Under the pieces are notes generated by a model. That model was not told the DNA's origin. It saw only the letters and a list, made by a program, of their open reading frames with translations, and ran no database searches. From Defluviimonas sp. SAOS-178_SWC (GTDB lineage Bacteria; Pseudomonadota; Alphaproteobacteria; Rhodobacterales; Rhodobacteraceae), in NCBI RefSeq assembly GCF_039830135.1, contig NZ_CP156081.1, positions 2,032,001-2,096,000 on the forward strand: a DNA stretch of 64,000 nt, read 5' to 3'. The translations under genes and the position numbers were made by a program. Shown piece by piece: positions 8,285-17,250 of this stretch. How positions within the stretch are numbered: position 1 is the stretch's first letter; every line of letters begins with the position of its first letter.

Positions 8285-8329
8285 CCGGGAGTGCTTGAGG
8301 CAACCGGGCCGCGCGCCTAGACTGCAAGC

Positions 8330-10159
8330 ATGGCCGACGCGCCCGACACGACGACAGACCCCGACCCGAACGCGGCCGACATCGGCGGCGCGCCCGTGCT
8401 TGTGCCGCTCACGACCGAAATGTCGGGCATCGTCTCGGTGCGCAATCCCTGGTGGCTCCGCCTGATCGTCGTCACCTTCATCGCCGCAGCGGTATCGGTG
8501 ATCTGGTACACCAATTCCTTCCTGACCGACCGGTTCACGGAGACGACGCGCAACCGGGCCGAGGTGCGGCTCGCGCTCTATACCGGCCATATCCTCAGTG
8601 AATTGCAGCGCACCTCCGTCGTCCCGCTTCTTCTGGCGCGCGACCCCGCGCTCATCAGCTCCCTCAATTCCGGGGATTTCTCGACGACCTCGCAGCGGCT
8701 CATCTCCGCCCAGGACGAGATCGGCGCCGCCTCGATCGTGCTTCTCGACGCGACGGGCCGCGCCGTGGCGGCAACCGATCGCACCCAGATCGGCTCGAAC
8801 CACTCGACGGCCGCCCATTTCGTCAATGCGCAGCGGTCCAAGGACACTGTCTTCACCCTCGCCGGGACATCGTCGGGCGGATACGAGTTTTCGTATTCCC
8901 GCGCCGTCCTGTCCGAGAACCACCTGGTAGGCGTGATCGTCGTCGGCGCCGAACTGCAGAAGTTCGAGCGCGTCTGGTCCGGCATCTCCGAAGCCGTCGC
9001 CGTCGTCGACAGCGAAAACCGGGTCATCCTGACGACGGAACCGCGCTGGCGCGGCCAGACGCTGGGCGAGGCCCTCGCCGGGCGGCCGGCGCCTTCGGCG
9101 CTCGAACGCGCTTTCCAGGCGACGGCCGACTGGGCGAACGATCCGCCCGATGCCTATGTGCGCGGCGAGGCCGTGATGCGCAACGACGCGCGCATCCCGT
9201 TCCGCGGCTGGCGGTTCATCAGCTTCACCACCTACGATTCGATCCGCGAGCGGGTGAATTCCGTCCTCGCGCTCGAAATCATGGGGTTCGCGGTCCTGCT
9301 GGCGCTGATCTTCTACGTCCTCTCGCGCCGGGCCCGGTCGCAATCCGCCGTTTTCCGGCGGGAATCGGCGGAACTGCGCCAGCTTAACGCGCGTCTCCAG
9401 CGGGAAATCGCCGAGCGCGAGAAGGTGCAAAAAGACCTCGCCGTGGCCGAACAGACTCTGGCGCAATCCTCAAAACTCGCGGCGCTCGGCGAGATGTCGG
9501 CGGCGGTCAGTCACGAGCTCAATCAGCCCCTCGCGGCGATGAAGACCTACCTTGCCGGGGCCCGGCTTCTGCTCCAGCGCCGGCGCCCGGAAGAGGCGTT
9601 GTCGTCCTTCCAGCGCATCGACGATCTGATCGAGCGGATGGGCGCGATCACCCGCCAGCTCAAGAGCTACGCCCGCAAGGGCGGCGAGGCGTTCGAAGCC
9701 GTGGATGTAAGGGCTTCCGTATCGTCTGCGCTGTCGATGATGGAGCCGACATTGCGCACCCGGTCGATCAAGATCACCCGGATGATGCCGCGTGCGCCGG
9801 TGATGGTCCTGGCCGACAAGGTGCGGCTGGAACAGGTCATCATCAACCTTCTGAGAAACGCCCTCGATGCGACCAAGACCGTGACCGACCCACAGGTCGA
9901 GATCCTTCTGACAGCGGGCGAGACGGCGACGCTTGCGGTGCGCGACAATGGCCACGGGATCGACGATCTCGATAACCTTTTCGAGCCGTTCTACACGACG
10001 AAGAAGCCCGGCGAGGGGGTCGGGCTGGGACTTGCCATTTCCTCGGGGATCGTCAAGGACCTTGGGGGACGGCTGACGGCGCGCAACGCGCCGGGCGGGG
10101 GGGCTGTATTCGAGGTCCAGCTCCCCATATTGACTGAGAAGACGCAAGCAGCGGAATGA
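8330..10159 (+). CDS. dctB: DctB-type C4-dicarboxylate sensor histidine kinase
   Basis: A 609-residue membrane histidine kinase. TM1 is at about residues 40-60, a periplasmic dCache/PAS-like sensor domain covers about 60-310, and TM2 is at about 312-330. A coiled coil follows (RQLNARLQREIAEREKVQKD). The phosphoacceptor is His395 in VSHELNQPLAAMKTYLAGAR, and N, G1 and G2 boxes (INLLRNALDA, VRDNGHGI, EGVGLGLAIS) complete the kinase. The layout and H-box wording match DctB, which senses succinate, fumarate and malate. It overlaps the response regulator reading frame region (ATGA), so the pair forms one operon. No dctPQM transporter is nearby, so the ligand assignment is tentative. Confidence 0.85.
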   Translation: MADAPDTTTDPDPNAADIGGAPVLVPLTTEMSGIVSVRNPWWLRLIVVTFIAAAVSVIWYTNSFLTDRFTETTRNRAEVRLALYTGHILSELQRTSVVPLLLARDPALISSLNSGDFSTTSQRLISAQDEIGAASIVLLDATGRAVAATDRTQIGSNHSTAAHFVNAQRSKDTVFTLAGTSSGGYEFSYSRAVLSENHLVGVIVVGAELQKFERVWSGISEAVAVVDSENRVILTTEPRWRGQTLGEALAGRPAPSALERAFQATADWANDPPDAYVRGEAVMRNDARIPFRGWRFISFTTYDSIRERVNSVLALEIMGFAVLLALIFYVLSRRARSQSAVFRRESAELRQLNARLQREIAEREKVQKDLAVAEQTLAQSSKLAALGEMSAAVSHELNQPLAAMKTYLAGARLLLQRRRPEEALSSFQRIDDLIERMGAITRQLKSYARKGGEAFEAVDVRASVSSALSMMEPTLRTRSIKITRMMPRAPVMVLADKVRLEQVIINLLRNALDATKTVTDPQVEILLTAGETATLAVRDNGHGIDDLDNLFEPFYTTKKPGEGVGLGLAISSGIVKDLGGRLTARNAPGGGAVFEVQLPILTEKTQAAE

Positions 10160-10167
10160 GGTGTGCG

Positions 10168-11499
10168 ATGGCGCGCGCGATGAAAGTGGCAATCGTCGAT
10201 GACGAACAGGACATGCGGCAGTCGATCAGCCAGTGGCTGGCGCTTTCGGGCTTCGACACCGAGACCTATGCCAGCGCCGAGGAGGCGCTGAAGGCGATCG
10301 GGGCCGATTATCCCGGTGTCGTCGTCTCGGATATCAAGATGCCCGGCATGGACGGCATGGCCTTCCTCAAGCGCCTGATGAGCGTCGACAGCGGCCTTCC
10401 GGTGATCATGATCACCGGCCACGGCGACGTGCCGATGGCGGTGGAGGCGATGCGGGTCGGCGCCTATGACTTCCTTGAAAAGCCGTTCAACCCCGACCGG
10501 ATGACCGACCTCGCCAAGCGGGCGAGCCAGACGCGGCGCATGACGCTCGACAACCGCGCTTTGCGCAAGGAACTGTCGGACGGCTCCACGATCATGAAGA
10601 AGCTGATCGGCGCCTCGCCGGCGATGGAGCGGCTGCGCGAGGATATCCTCGATCTCGGGCAGGCCGACGGCCATGTGCTGATCGACGGCGAGACCGGGAC
10701 CGGGAAGACGCTCGTGGCGCACGCGCTTCATGCCGTCGGACCGCGCGCAGGCAAGAAATTCTGCGTGATCTCCTGCGCCGCCTTTTCCGAGGACCAGCTT
10801 GCCACCCGGCTCTTCGGCCCGATGGAGGAGGGCGGTCAGATCCCGCTTGTCGAGGAGGCGCGCGGCGGGACGCTGGTGCTTGAGGATGTCGAGGCGCTGA
10901 GCCAGGGGCTCCAGGCCCGGCTCCTGACCTTCATCAACGATCAGGGCACACCGGCCGAGACCCGGATCATCGCGATCTGCAACGACCACGAACAGGGCCG
11001 CACGGTCGAGGACGCGCTGCGCCCCGACCTCTACTACCGGCTCGCGGCGCTCAAGATCATGCTTCCGCCCCTGCGCCAGCGCGGCGAGGATATCCTGACG
11101 CTCTTCACCCGCCTCGCGGAGCAATTCGCCGAGGAGTACGGCTGCGACGCGCCACAGGTGACGGCGCAGGAAGCCGCGCAGCTTCTTCAGGCGCCGTGGC
11201 CCGGCAATGTCCGCCAGCTCATCAACGTGGCGGAGCGGGCGGTTTTGCAGAACCGCCGCGGGTCCGGCTCCATCGCCTCGCTTCTCATGGCCGAGAACGA
11301 GGAGGCCGGCCCGGCGATGACGACCGAGGGCAAACCGCTCAAGGATTACGTCGAGAGCTTCGAGAAGATGCTGATCGACAATACGATGCGCCGCCACAAG
11401 GGCTCCATCACCGCGGTGATGGAGGAACTCAGCCTGCCGAGGCGGACGCTGAACGAGAAGATGGCGAAATATTCCCTGCAGCGGGCCGACTATCTCTGA
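10168..11499 (+). CDS. dctD: DctD-like response regulator with degenerate AAA+ domain
   Basis: A 443-residue NtrC-family regulator. The receiver has phospho-acceptor Asp55 (VVSDIKMPGMDG). The AAA+ domain has Walker A GETGTGKT (174-181), and a C-terminal Fis-type helix-turn-helix closes the protein (GSITAVMEELSLPRRTLNEK). Two things are odd. The GAFTGA loop that contacts sigma-54 is absent: after LFG the sequence runs PMEEGGQIPLVEEARGG. Walker B reads LVLED rather than hydrophobic-DE. It may therefore act without sigma-54, as Rhodobacter NtrC does. The start at 10168 has GAGG six bases upstream; an ATG at 10156 overlapping the dctB stop is the alternative. Confidence 0.85.
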   Translation: MARAMKVAIVDDEQDMRQSISQWLALSGFDTETYASAEEALKAIGADYPGVVVSDIKMPGMDGMAFLKRLMSVDSGLPVIMITGHGDVPMAVEAMRVGAYDFLEKPFNPDRMTDLAKRASQTRRMTLDNRALRKELSDGSTIMKKLIGASPAMERLREDILDLGQADGHVLIDGETGTGKTLVAHALHAVGPRAGKKFCVISCAAFSEDQLATRLFGPMEEGGQIPLVEEARGGTLVLEDVEALSQGLQARLLTFINDQGTPAETRIIAICNDHEQGRTVEDALRPDLYYRLAALKIMLPPLRQRGEDILTLFTRLAEQFAEEYGCDAPQVTAQEAAQLLQAPWPGNVRQLINVAERAVLQNRRGSGSIASLLMAENEEAGPAMTTEGKPLKDYVESFEKMLIDNTMRRHKGSITAVMEELSLPRRTLNEKMAKYSLQRADYL

Positions 11500-11958
11500 T
11501 CGAAATCACAAGGCGAAACGGCCTCCGATCCGGTGCCGCCAGAGCGGCGGCGGCGCCTTGTCACCATCGGCGGCCAAATTGGCCATTGTCTTTGACCGGC
11601 CTTCGCCGCTAAAATCGCCGAATGTCGCTCATCGCGCGTCGCGTGTGAGGCGATCCATCAGATTCTCTGCCGATCCGGTGTCCCGGCACCACAGCCCCGA
11701 TTCGGAATATGGCAGGCCGAATGGCCGCAAGGCCGCACTTACGCCCCCGACCGTATTTGGCCGGGGCCAGAAATGGATACCGAAAGGTATCCGGGACAGA
11801 ACCGCGATGAAACGCGTGAGGACAGAGCAGCGGATCACAGGCTGGCCATTGGCCGCCCCCGCTGCATTTTCCCCGCCCGGAATCGCCTCAGCAATTGACC
11901 GCGACATCTCGTCCGCCCCGCAAGGGTCTCGGGCCTCTGTCGCGTTCGGAAAGATCAC
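11500..11958 (+). promoter_or_regulatory. rne 5' leader/promoter region with predicted hairpins
   Basis: 459 bases without a convincing gene between dctD and rne. It contains a perfect hairpin GGATACC-GAAA-GGTATCC (11775-11792, GNRA-type loop) and, just upstream, a C-rich/G-rich imperfect stem around 11744-11766. Family knowledge: rne mRNAs in other bacteria have long structured leaders through which RNase E controls its own level. That this stretch is such a leader is inferred from position and structure only. Confidence 0.45.
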
Positions 11959-14631
11959 ATGGCCAAGAAAATGCTCATCGATGCCACCCACGCGGAAGAG
12001 ACCCGCGTCGTGGTGGTCGACGGAAACAAGGTTGAGGAATTCGACTTCGAGACCGTCAACAAACGCCAGCTTGCCGGCAATATCTACCTAGCGAAAATCA
12101 CCCGGGTCGAACCCTCGCTTCAGGCGGCCTTCGTCGATTACGGCGGCAATCGCCACGGTTTCCTTGCCTTCTCGGAGATCCATCCCGACTACTACCAGAT
12201 TCCCGTCGCCGACCGGCAGGCACTTCTGGCGGAGGAGCGGGCCTATGCCGAGGCGCTCGACGCCGAGGAGAACGGCGGCGGCCGCCAGCGTCGGCGCGGC
12301 AAGTCGCAGAACCGGGCCGAGAAGGCGCGCCGCGACGACGTCGTGACGACCAGCGACGACATTCCTGGCATGACCGTCCTCGACCACAGCGATGAGACGG
12401 AGACCGAGGACGAGGCGCTGAACGCACCTGCAACCGGGACCGTGAGCGAAGAGCCCGCGGCCGAAACCCCGTCCGAACCCGCGCCCGAGCGCGAGGAACC
12501 CTATGTCGCCGCCGACCACGCCTCCGACACCGACGAGGACATCGAATCCGTCGCCGAAGAGGATGTGAGCGAGGAAATCCGCCAGCCCCGCAAGCCGCGG
12601 CCGCGCAAGTACAAGATCCAGGAAGTGGTCAAGGTCCGGCAGATCATGCTGGTCCAGGTGGTCAAGGAGGAACGCGGCAACAAGGGCGCGGCGCTGACGA
12701 CCTATCTCAGCCTCGCCGGCCGCTACTGCGTGCTGATGCCGAACACCGCGCGCGGCGGCGGCATTTCCCGCAAGATCACCAATGCCGCCGACCGCAAGAA
12801 GCTGAAGGAGATCGCGGGCGAGATCGAGGTGCCGGATGGCGCCGGCCTCATCATCCGCACCGCCGGCAGCCAGCGGACCAAGTCCGAGATCAAGCGCGAC
12901 TACGAATACCTCATGCGGCTCTGGGAGCAGATCCGCGATCTCACGCTGAAGTCGATCGCGCCTGCGCCGATCTATGAGGAAGGCGACCTCATCAAGCGCA
13001 CGATCCGCGACCTCTACAACAAGGACATCGACGAGGTTCTCGTCGAGGGCGCGGACGGCTACCGCGCGGCCAAGGACTTCATGAAGATGATCATGCCGTC
13101 CCACGCCAAGAACGTGAAGCATTACCACGAGGGCCTGCCGCTCTTCGCCCGCTTCCAGGTCGAAAGCTACCTCGCCGCGATGTTCAACCCGACCGTCCAG
13201 CTCAAGTCCGGCGGCTATATCGTCATCGGCGTGACTGAAGCTCTCGTCGCCATCGACGTGAACTCCGGCCGGGCGACCAAGGAAGGCTCGATCGAGGAAA
13301 CCGCGCTCAAGACAAACCTCGAGGCGGCCGAGGAAGTGGCGCGGCAGCTCCGGCTTCGCGACCTCGCCGGCCTCATCGTCATCGACTTCATCGACATGGA
13401 AGAGCGGCGCAACAACGCCGCCGTCGAGAAGCGCCTGAAGGAAAAGCTGAAATCCGACCGGGCGCGGATCCAGGTCGGCCGCATCTCGGGCTTCGGCCTT
13501 CTGGAGATGAGCCGCCAGCGGCTCCGCCCCGGCATGCTGGAGGCGACGACGGCGCCGTGTTCGCATTGCCACGGCACCGGGATCATCCGCTCCGACGACA
13601 GCCTCGCGCTTCAGGTCCTGCGCCAGCTGGAAGAGGAGGGGACGCGCAAACGCTCGCGCGAGGTGCTCCTCAAGGCCCCCGTCGCGGTCGTCAACTTCCT
13701 CATCAACCAGAAACGCGAGCATATCGCCCAGATCGAGGCCCGCTACGGCATGGCCGTCCGGATCGAGGGCGACCCGGCGATGGTGAGCCCGGACTTCTCG
13801 ATCGAGAAGTTCAAGACGGCGACCCGCAACGTGCCGGAAGCCGTCACGCCGGTCGTCTCGGTCGATGCCCTGCGGATGGACGAACCGGAGGAGGAAGACG
13901 AGGCGATCGTCGAAGAGGACGACGAGGCCGAGGACACCCCCGCCGCCGCGACGGGCGAGGGGGAAGGCGAGCCCGGCCGCAAGAAGAAACGCCGCCGGCG
14001 GCGGCGGCGGAAGTCCGGCGGTGGCGGTCAGGCCGAGGTGTCGGCGGACGCCACGGACGACAGTGCCGAGGACGTGGCCGAGCCGGCTCTGCCCGAGGAT
14101 GTGGCCGAAGAATCTCCCGCGCCGGAAGAGGCGGCAAAGCCGAAACGGACGCGCAGCCGTGGCCGGTCGAAGTCCAAGCCGACCGAAGAGCCCGCCGTGG
14201 AAGCGGCGGCGGTGGCCGAGGCGGCGGTAGAGACCCCGACGGAAGCCGAAGCTCCGGCCGAAGCCGAAGCCCCGATTGAAGAAGCGAAGCCAAAGCGGCG
14301 CACGGCCGCGCGGAAGAAGCCCGTGAAGGATGACACCGCGCCGGACGCCGCAGCCGAGGAGAAAGCACCGAAACCCCGCGCCACGCGGTCGCGGGCGAAG
14401 GCAAAGGCGGCCGAAGCCCCGGAACCCGTAGCCGTGCCGGTCACCGAACCCACCGCAGCCCCCATCGCTGAACCGGCCGTCGTTGCCGCGCCCGCGCCGG
14501 AACCGATGCCGGAGCCGGTCGCCGCGTCGGCATCGGCCGCGCTTCAACCCGATCCGGATCTCGGTGGCGAGATTGCGGCGGAGGAAGAAACGAAGCCCAA
14601 GCGTCGTGGCTGGTGGTCGCTCGGTCGCTGA
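11959..14631 (+). CDS. rne: Ribonuclease E
   Basis: An 890-residue RNase E/G. The S1 domain begins near residue 35 and is interrupted by an acidic insertion (about 100-215) before resuming at YKIQEVVKVRQIMLVQ. The DNase I-like catalytic region contains AIDVNSGR (Asp near 431) and VIDFIDMEE (Asp near 474). The zinc-link is CSHCHGTG near 534. The C-terminal 270 residues are low-complexity Ala/Pro/Glu/Lys with a basic KKKRRRRRRRKSGGG patch, typical of a disordered degradosome scaffold with RNA-binding sites; the extreme end is TKPKRRGWWSLGR. The enzyme processes rRNA, tRNA and mRNA. A strong terminator follows. The start MAKKMLIDATHAEE is standard for alphaproteobacteria. Confidence 0.97.
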   Translation: MAKKMLIDATHAEETRVVVVDGNKVEEFDFETVNKRQLAGNIYLAKITRVEPSLQAAFVDYGGNRHGFLAFSEIHPDYYQIPVADRQALLAEERAYAEALDAEENGGGRQRRRGKSQNRAEKARRDDVVTTSDDIPGMTVLDHSDETETEDEALNAPATGTVSEEPAAETPSEPAPEREEPYVAADHASDTDEDIESVAEEDVSEEIRQPRKPRPRKYKIQEVVKVRQIMLVQVVKEERGNKGAALTTYLSLAGRYCVLMPNTARGGGISRKITNAADRKKLKEIAGEIEVPDGAGLIIRTAGSQRTKSEIKRDYEYLMRLWEQIRDLTLKSIAPAPIYEEGDLIKRTIRDLYNKDIDEVLVEGADGYRAAKDFMKMIMPSHAKNVKHYHEGLPLFARFQVESYLAAMFNPTVQLKSGGYIVIGVTEALVAIDVNSGRATKEGSIEETALKTNLEAAEEVARQLRLRDLAGLIVIDFIDMEERRNNAAVEKRLKEKLKSDRARIQVGRISGFGLLEMSRQRLRPGMLEATTAPCSHCHGTGIIRSDDSLALQVLRQLEEEGTRKRSREVLLKAPVAVVNFLINQKREHIAQIEARYGMAVRIEGDPAMVSPDFSIEKFKTATRNVPEAVTPVVSVDALRMDEPEEEDEAIVEEDDEAEDTPAAATGEGEGEPGRKKKRRRRRRRKSGGGGQAEVSADATDDSAEDVAEPALPEDVAEESPAPEEAAKPKRTRSRGRSKSKPTEEPAVEAAAVAEAAVETPTEAEAPAEAEAPIEEAKPKRRTAARKKPVKDDTAPDAAAEEKAPKPRATRSRAKAKAAEAPEPVAVPVTEPTAAPIAEPAVVAAPAPEPMPEPVAASASAALQPDPDLGGEIAAEEETKPKRRGWWSLGR

Positions 14632-14651
14632 ACCGGCGCCGACAGGAAAGG

Positions 14652-14681
14652 AAAAGCCGGGCCGTCAAGCCCGGCTTTTTT
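14652..14681 (+). terminator. rho-independent terminator after rne
   Basis: An 11-bp stem, AAAAGCCGGGC / GCCCGGCTTTT, with a five-base CGTCA loop, followed by a run of six T. It starts 20 bases after the rne stop. The A-tract on the other side makes it potentially bidirectional. Confidence 0.9.
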
Positions 14682-14809
14682 GTCTGCGTCGGGCCTTCCC
14701 TGTGGGCGAAGCCGCATCCAGCAATGCCGTTCGCGCCGCCACACCGATGTGACACCCCGTGACCGATTGCCCGCGTGACGGCGGGCGAGCCTTCGGATAA
14801 GGGTTGGCC

Positions 14810-15562
14810 ATGTTCGAGACTGGCATCATGGATGCGGGCTTCGCGCTCGCCGCGCTCATCGCCCTTTTCGCGGGGGTACTCTCCTTCCTCAGCCCCTGCG
14901 TGCTGCCGATCGTGCCGCCGTACCTTGCCTATATGGGCGGCATCAGCATGGGCGAGATGCGGGACGCACGCGCCGGGCGGCGGCGGACGCTGGCGGCGGC
15001 GGGCTTCTTCGTCCTCGGCCTCTCGACGGTCTTCCTGTTCCTCGGCTTCACCGCCTCGGCCTTCGGGCAGTTCTTCCTGCGCAATCAGGACTGGTTCGCC
15101 TCTATCGCCGGCATCGTGGTAATGGTCTTCGGCGCGCATTTTCTCGGCGTCTTCCGGATTCCCTTCCTCGACCGTGAAGCGCGGATCGATGCCGGCGATC
15201 AGGGTGGGTCGGCGTTCGGCGCCTATATCCTCGGGCTTGCCTTCGCCTTCGGCTGGACGCCCTGTATCGGGCCACAACTCGGCATGATCCTGGCGCTTGC
15301 GGCGCAGGACGGGTCGATTACCCGGGGCACGGCGCTTCTTGCCGTCTATGCGATCGGGCTCGGGATTCCGTTCCTGCTGGTCGCCGCCTTCTTTCCGCGC
15401 CTCACGGGCGTCATGGCATTTCTCAAGCGCCACATGACCCGCATCGAGCGGATCATGGGCCTGCTTCTCTGGACTATCGGCCTTCTGATGCTCACAGGCG
15501 GGTTCAGCCAGTTCTCCTACTGGCTCCTGGAGACGTTCCCGTCGCTCGCCACCCTCGGCTGA
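14810..15562 (+). CDS. ccdA: Cytochrome c biogenesis protein CcdA
   Basis: A 250-residue six-helix membrane protein of the CcdA/DsbD family. It carries reducing equivalents from thioredoxin across the membrane for cytochrome c maturation or periplasmic disulfide reduction. The two redox cysteines are in LSPCVLPIVPPYLAYMGG and GWTPCIGPQLG. The ATG at 14810 has AAGGG six bases upstream; a TTG two codons earlier is less likely. It follows the rne terminator and converges, with a six-base gap, on the arylsulfotransferase-like gene. Its presence beside a disulfide-containing propeller gene is noteworthy but may be chance. Confidence 0.92.
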   Translation: MFETGIMDAGFALAALIALFAGVLSFLSPCVLPIVPPYLAYMGGISMGEMRDARAGRRRTLAAAGFFVLGLSTVFLFLGFTASAFGQFFLRNQDWFASIAGIVVMVFGAHFLGVFRIPFLDREARIDAGDQGGSAFGAYILGLAFAFGWTPCIGPQLGMILALAAQDGSITRGTALLAVYAIGLGIPFLLVAAFFPRLTGVMAFLKRHMTRIERIMGLLLWTIGLLMLTGGFSQFSYWLLETFPSLATLG

Positions 15563-15568
15563 TCCCGG

Positions 15569-16915
15569 TCAGCCGGCGCAGGCCCCCCCGAGCTTCGCCA
15601 GCACCGCGTCGCCGTCCTCGGCGCTCATGTACCGGCTCCAGCCCAAACGGTAGGAAAGTCCGTCGCCCGCCTTGTTGATGAACTCGGCCAGAGTATCTCC
15701 TGCTGGGCTGAGGATCAGAAGGCGGCCTGAATTCTCCTCCTCGACCATGAAGTTCCCGTCCGGCATGCGCCTGAAAAGCCCTTCGAAGAGCGTCTTGACG
15801 TCAGGTTTTTCCATCATCTGGACCCAGGGATTGCTGGTCTGCCCGGTATCGAAATCATAGGCCGTGATCTCGTTCGTCCCATGCACACGCGCGCCGGTGC
15901 CCTTGTCGTAGGCGTTGTTGTTGAAAACCGCGATCCGGTGGCTGTCGAGGATGTCGACGTCATGCTGGGCAAGCCACGGCCCCTGCTGCTGCCAGACAAT
16001 CTCGTCCGTCGACGGACGGTAGAGCATCAGCATCGAGAGGTGCCGGAAACTCAGGAAAAGGTCGCCCTTCTTCCAGTGGGGGCCATCTTCCAGAACCGGC
16101 TGGATATCGTTGATGTGAATCGGGTCCTTCTGATAGCGCCCGGCGGTGAAGAGCGCGTATTCCATCCCGTGGCGCAACAGGATCTCCGCCGCCGAGATGT
16201 TTTCGAGCACCGTCCCGTCGGCCCCGATATGGGCGAGGGAATCCTCGACGAAATCCGGCGAGACGCGCTCGATCTTGCTCGGCTCGATATAGGACGGAAT
16301 CCACCAGCCGCCGGCCCCGTCGCTTTCGGTCGAATGGTGGAACAGAAGCTCCGTCTGACCCCAGACTTTTTTCGAACAGGCGTCGAGCGCGAAGAGGAAG
16401 GACTGGTGATCCTTGATGATCAATGCGCCGTTCTCGGTAAGAATGGGGTGAATTGCGCGATAGTGCGTCGTGTTCCAGTTCGTGTACTCGGCGATTCGCG
16501 AATCGCGCGGGGTGCCCGCGAGAAGCGAGTCGGCATCCGGCGCCCAGCTGTGTTTCACCATGCCGTCGGCCAGTGAGACGAGTTCGACGATATGCCGGGC
16601 GCGGTCGCCGTCATAGCGCGACAGAAGGACGTATCCGGTTTCTTTCGCGCCCGCGGCAAAGGTCCAGCCGGCGGGTTTGTCGGCAAACCGGTTCGGCACG
16701 AAGGCGGCCATCGAAAGGTCTTTGCTGAGGAGTTCCTTAAGGGTGTCGGGGATTTCGGCGATGTCGAGGGCCGCAGGCCCGATCGGCCCGAACCGGTGGG
16801 TTTCACGCTCGCCGTCCAGGACCGCCGCGCCGAAGCCGACCGCCCCGAGCGTGCCGATCAGAAACAGGATCAGAACCACCCAGAATTCGATCTTCGCGAA
16901 AAGCAATCTTTGCAT
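15569..16915 (-). CDS. Membrane-anchored arylsulfotransferase (ASST)-like propeller protein, paralog 1
   Basis: A 448-residue protein with one N-terminal membrane anchor (residues 9-32) and an extracytoplasmic beta-propeller of the arylsulfotransferase type. The ASST-like signature is AQHDVDILDSHRIAVFNNN (from about 316). Other blocks are MPDGNFMVEEENSGR and LFHHSTESDG. It has exactly two cysteines, Cys180 (ALDACSKKVW) and Cys446, three from the end. The paralog at 23963 has its only two at matching positions, which suggests a ring-closing disulfide. The start was set at MQRLLFAK with GGTGG upstream. ASST enzymes move sulfate between phenolic esters; activity here is unproven. It heads the left arm of the glycan island. 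Confidence 0.78.
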   Translation of the reverse strand: MQRLLFAKIEFWVVLILFLIGTLGAVGFGAAVLDGERETHRFGPIGPAALDIAEIPDTLKELLSKDLSMAAFVPNRFADKPAGWTFAAGAKETGYVLLSRYDGDRARHIVELVSLADGMVKHSWAPDADSLLAGTPRDSRIAEYTNWNTTHYRAIHPILTENGALIIKDHQSFLFALDACSKKVWGQTELLFHHSTESDGAGGWWIPSYIEPSKIERVSPDFVEDSLAHIGADGTVLENISAAEILLRHGMEYALFTAGRYQKDPIHINDIQPVLEDGPHWKKGDLFLSFRHLSMLMLYRPSTDEIVWQQQGPWLAQHDVDILDSHRIAVFNNNAYDKGTGARVHGTNEITAYDFDTGQTSNPWVQMMEKPDVKTLFEGLFRRMPDGNFMVEEENSGRLLILSPAGDTLAEFINKAGDGLSYRLGWSRYMSAEDGDAVLAKLGGACAG

Positions 16916-17250
16916 CAAACCACCCATTTGCAGCCCATTTTCCCCGCAGGGCCGACAGTAACACCGCCGGGGCGCCCGACAAAGCCGCAATCCGGGCTGG
17001 TATTGCCGGCTTGTGCTAGGAATTTCAGGGAGATGAGGCGCGATTCGAGGCGTCGGCTTTGGCAAGATGACGGAGGTCGTGCTAGCGTTCGGAGCGCGGC
17101 TATTGCGTCCGGCCCGAGCCGGCGGCGGTGGCGACCGAAGGACATTTGAGAATGATTTTGATCACCCCATGCGCAAAGATGCGCGCCGCGTTTTCCGCCC
17201 CGGACAATCGCGGGACCGGCGCGGCAGGGGTCGCCGCGCCGGGCGGGGTG

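Noticed and set aside
7505..9466. 653-codon minus-strand frame over purQ and dctB
   Set aside because: Shadow of two well-supported plus-strand genes.
12088..14547. 819-codon open frame antisense to rne
   Set aside because: It is a GC-bias shadow of the low-complexity rne tail: composition is His/Gly/Arg/Leu-rich and there is no family match or ribosome site.
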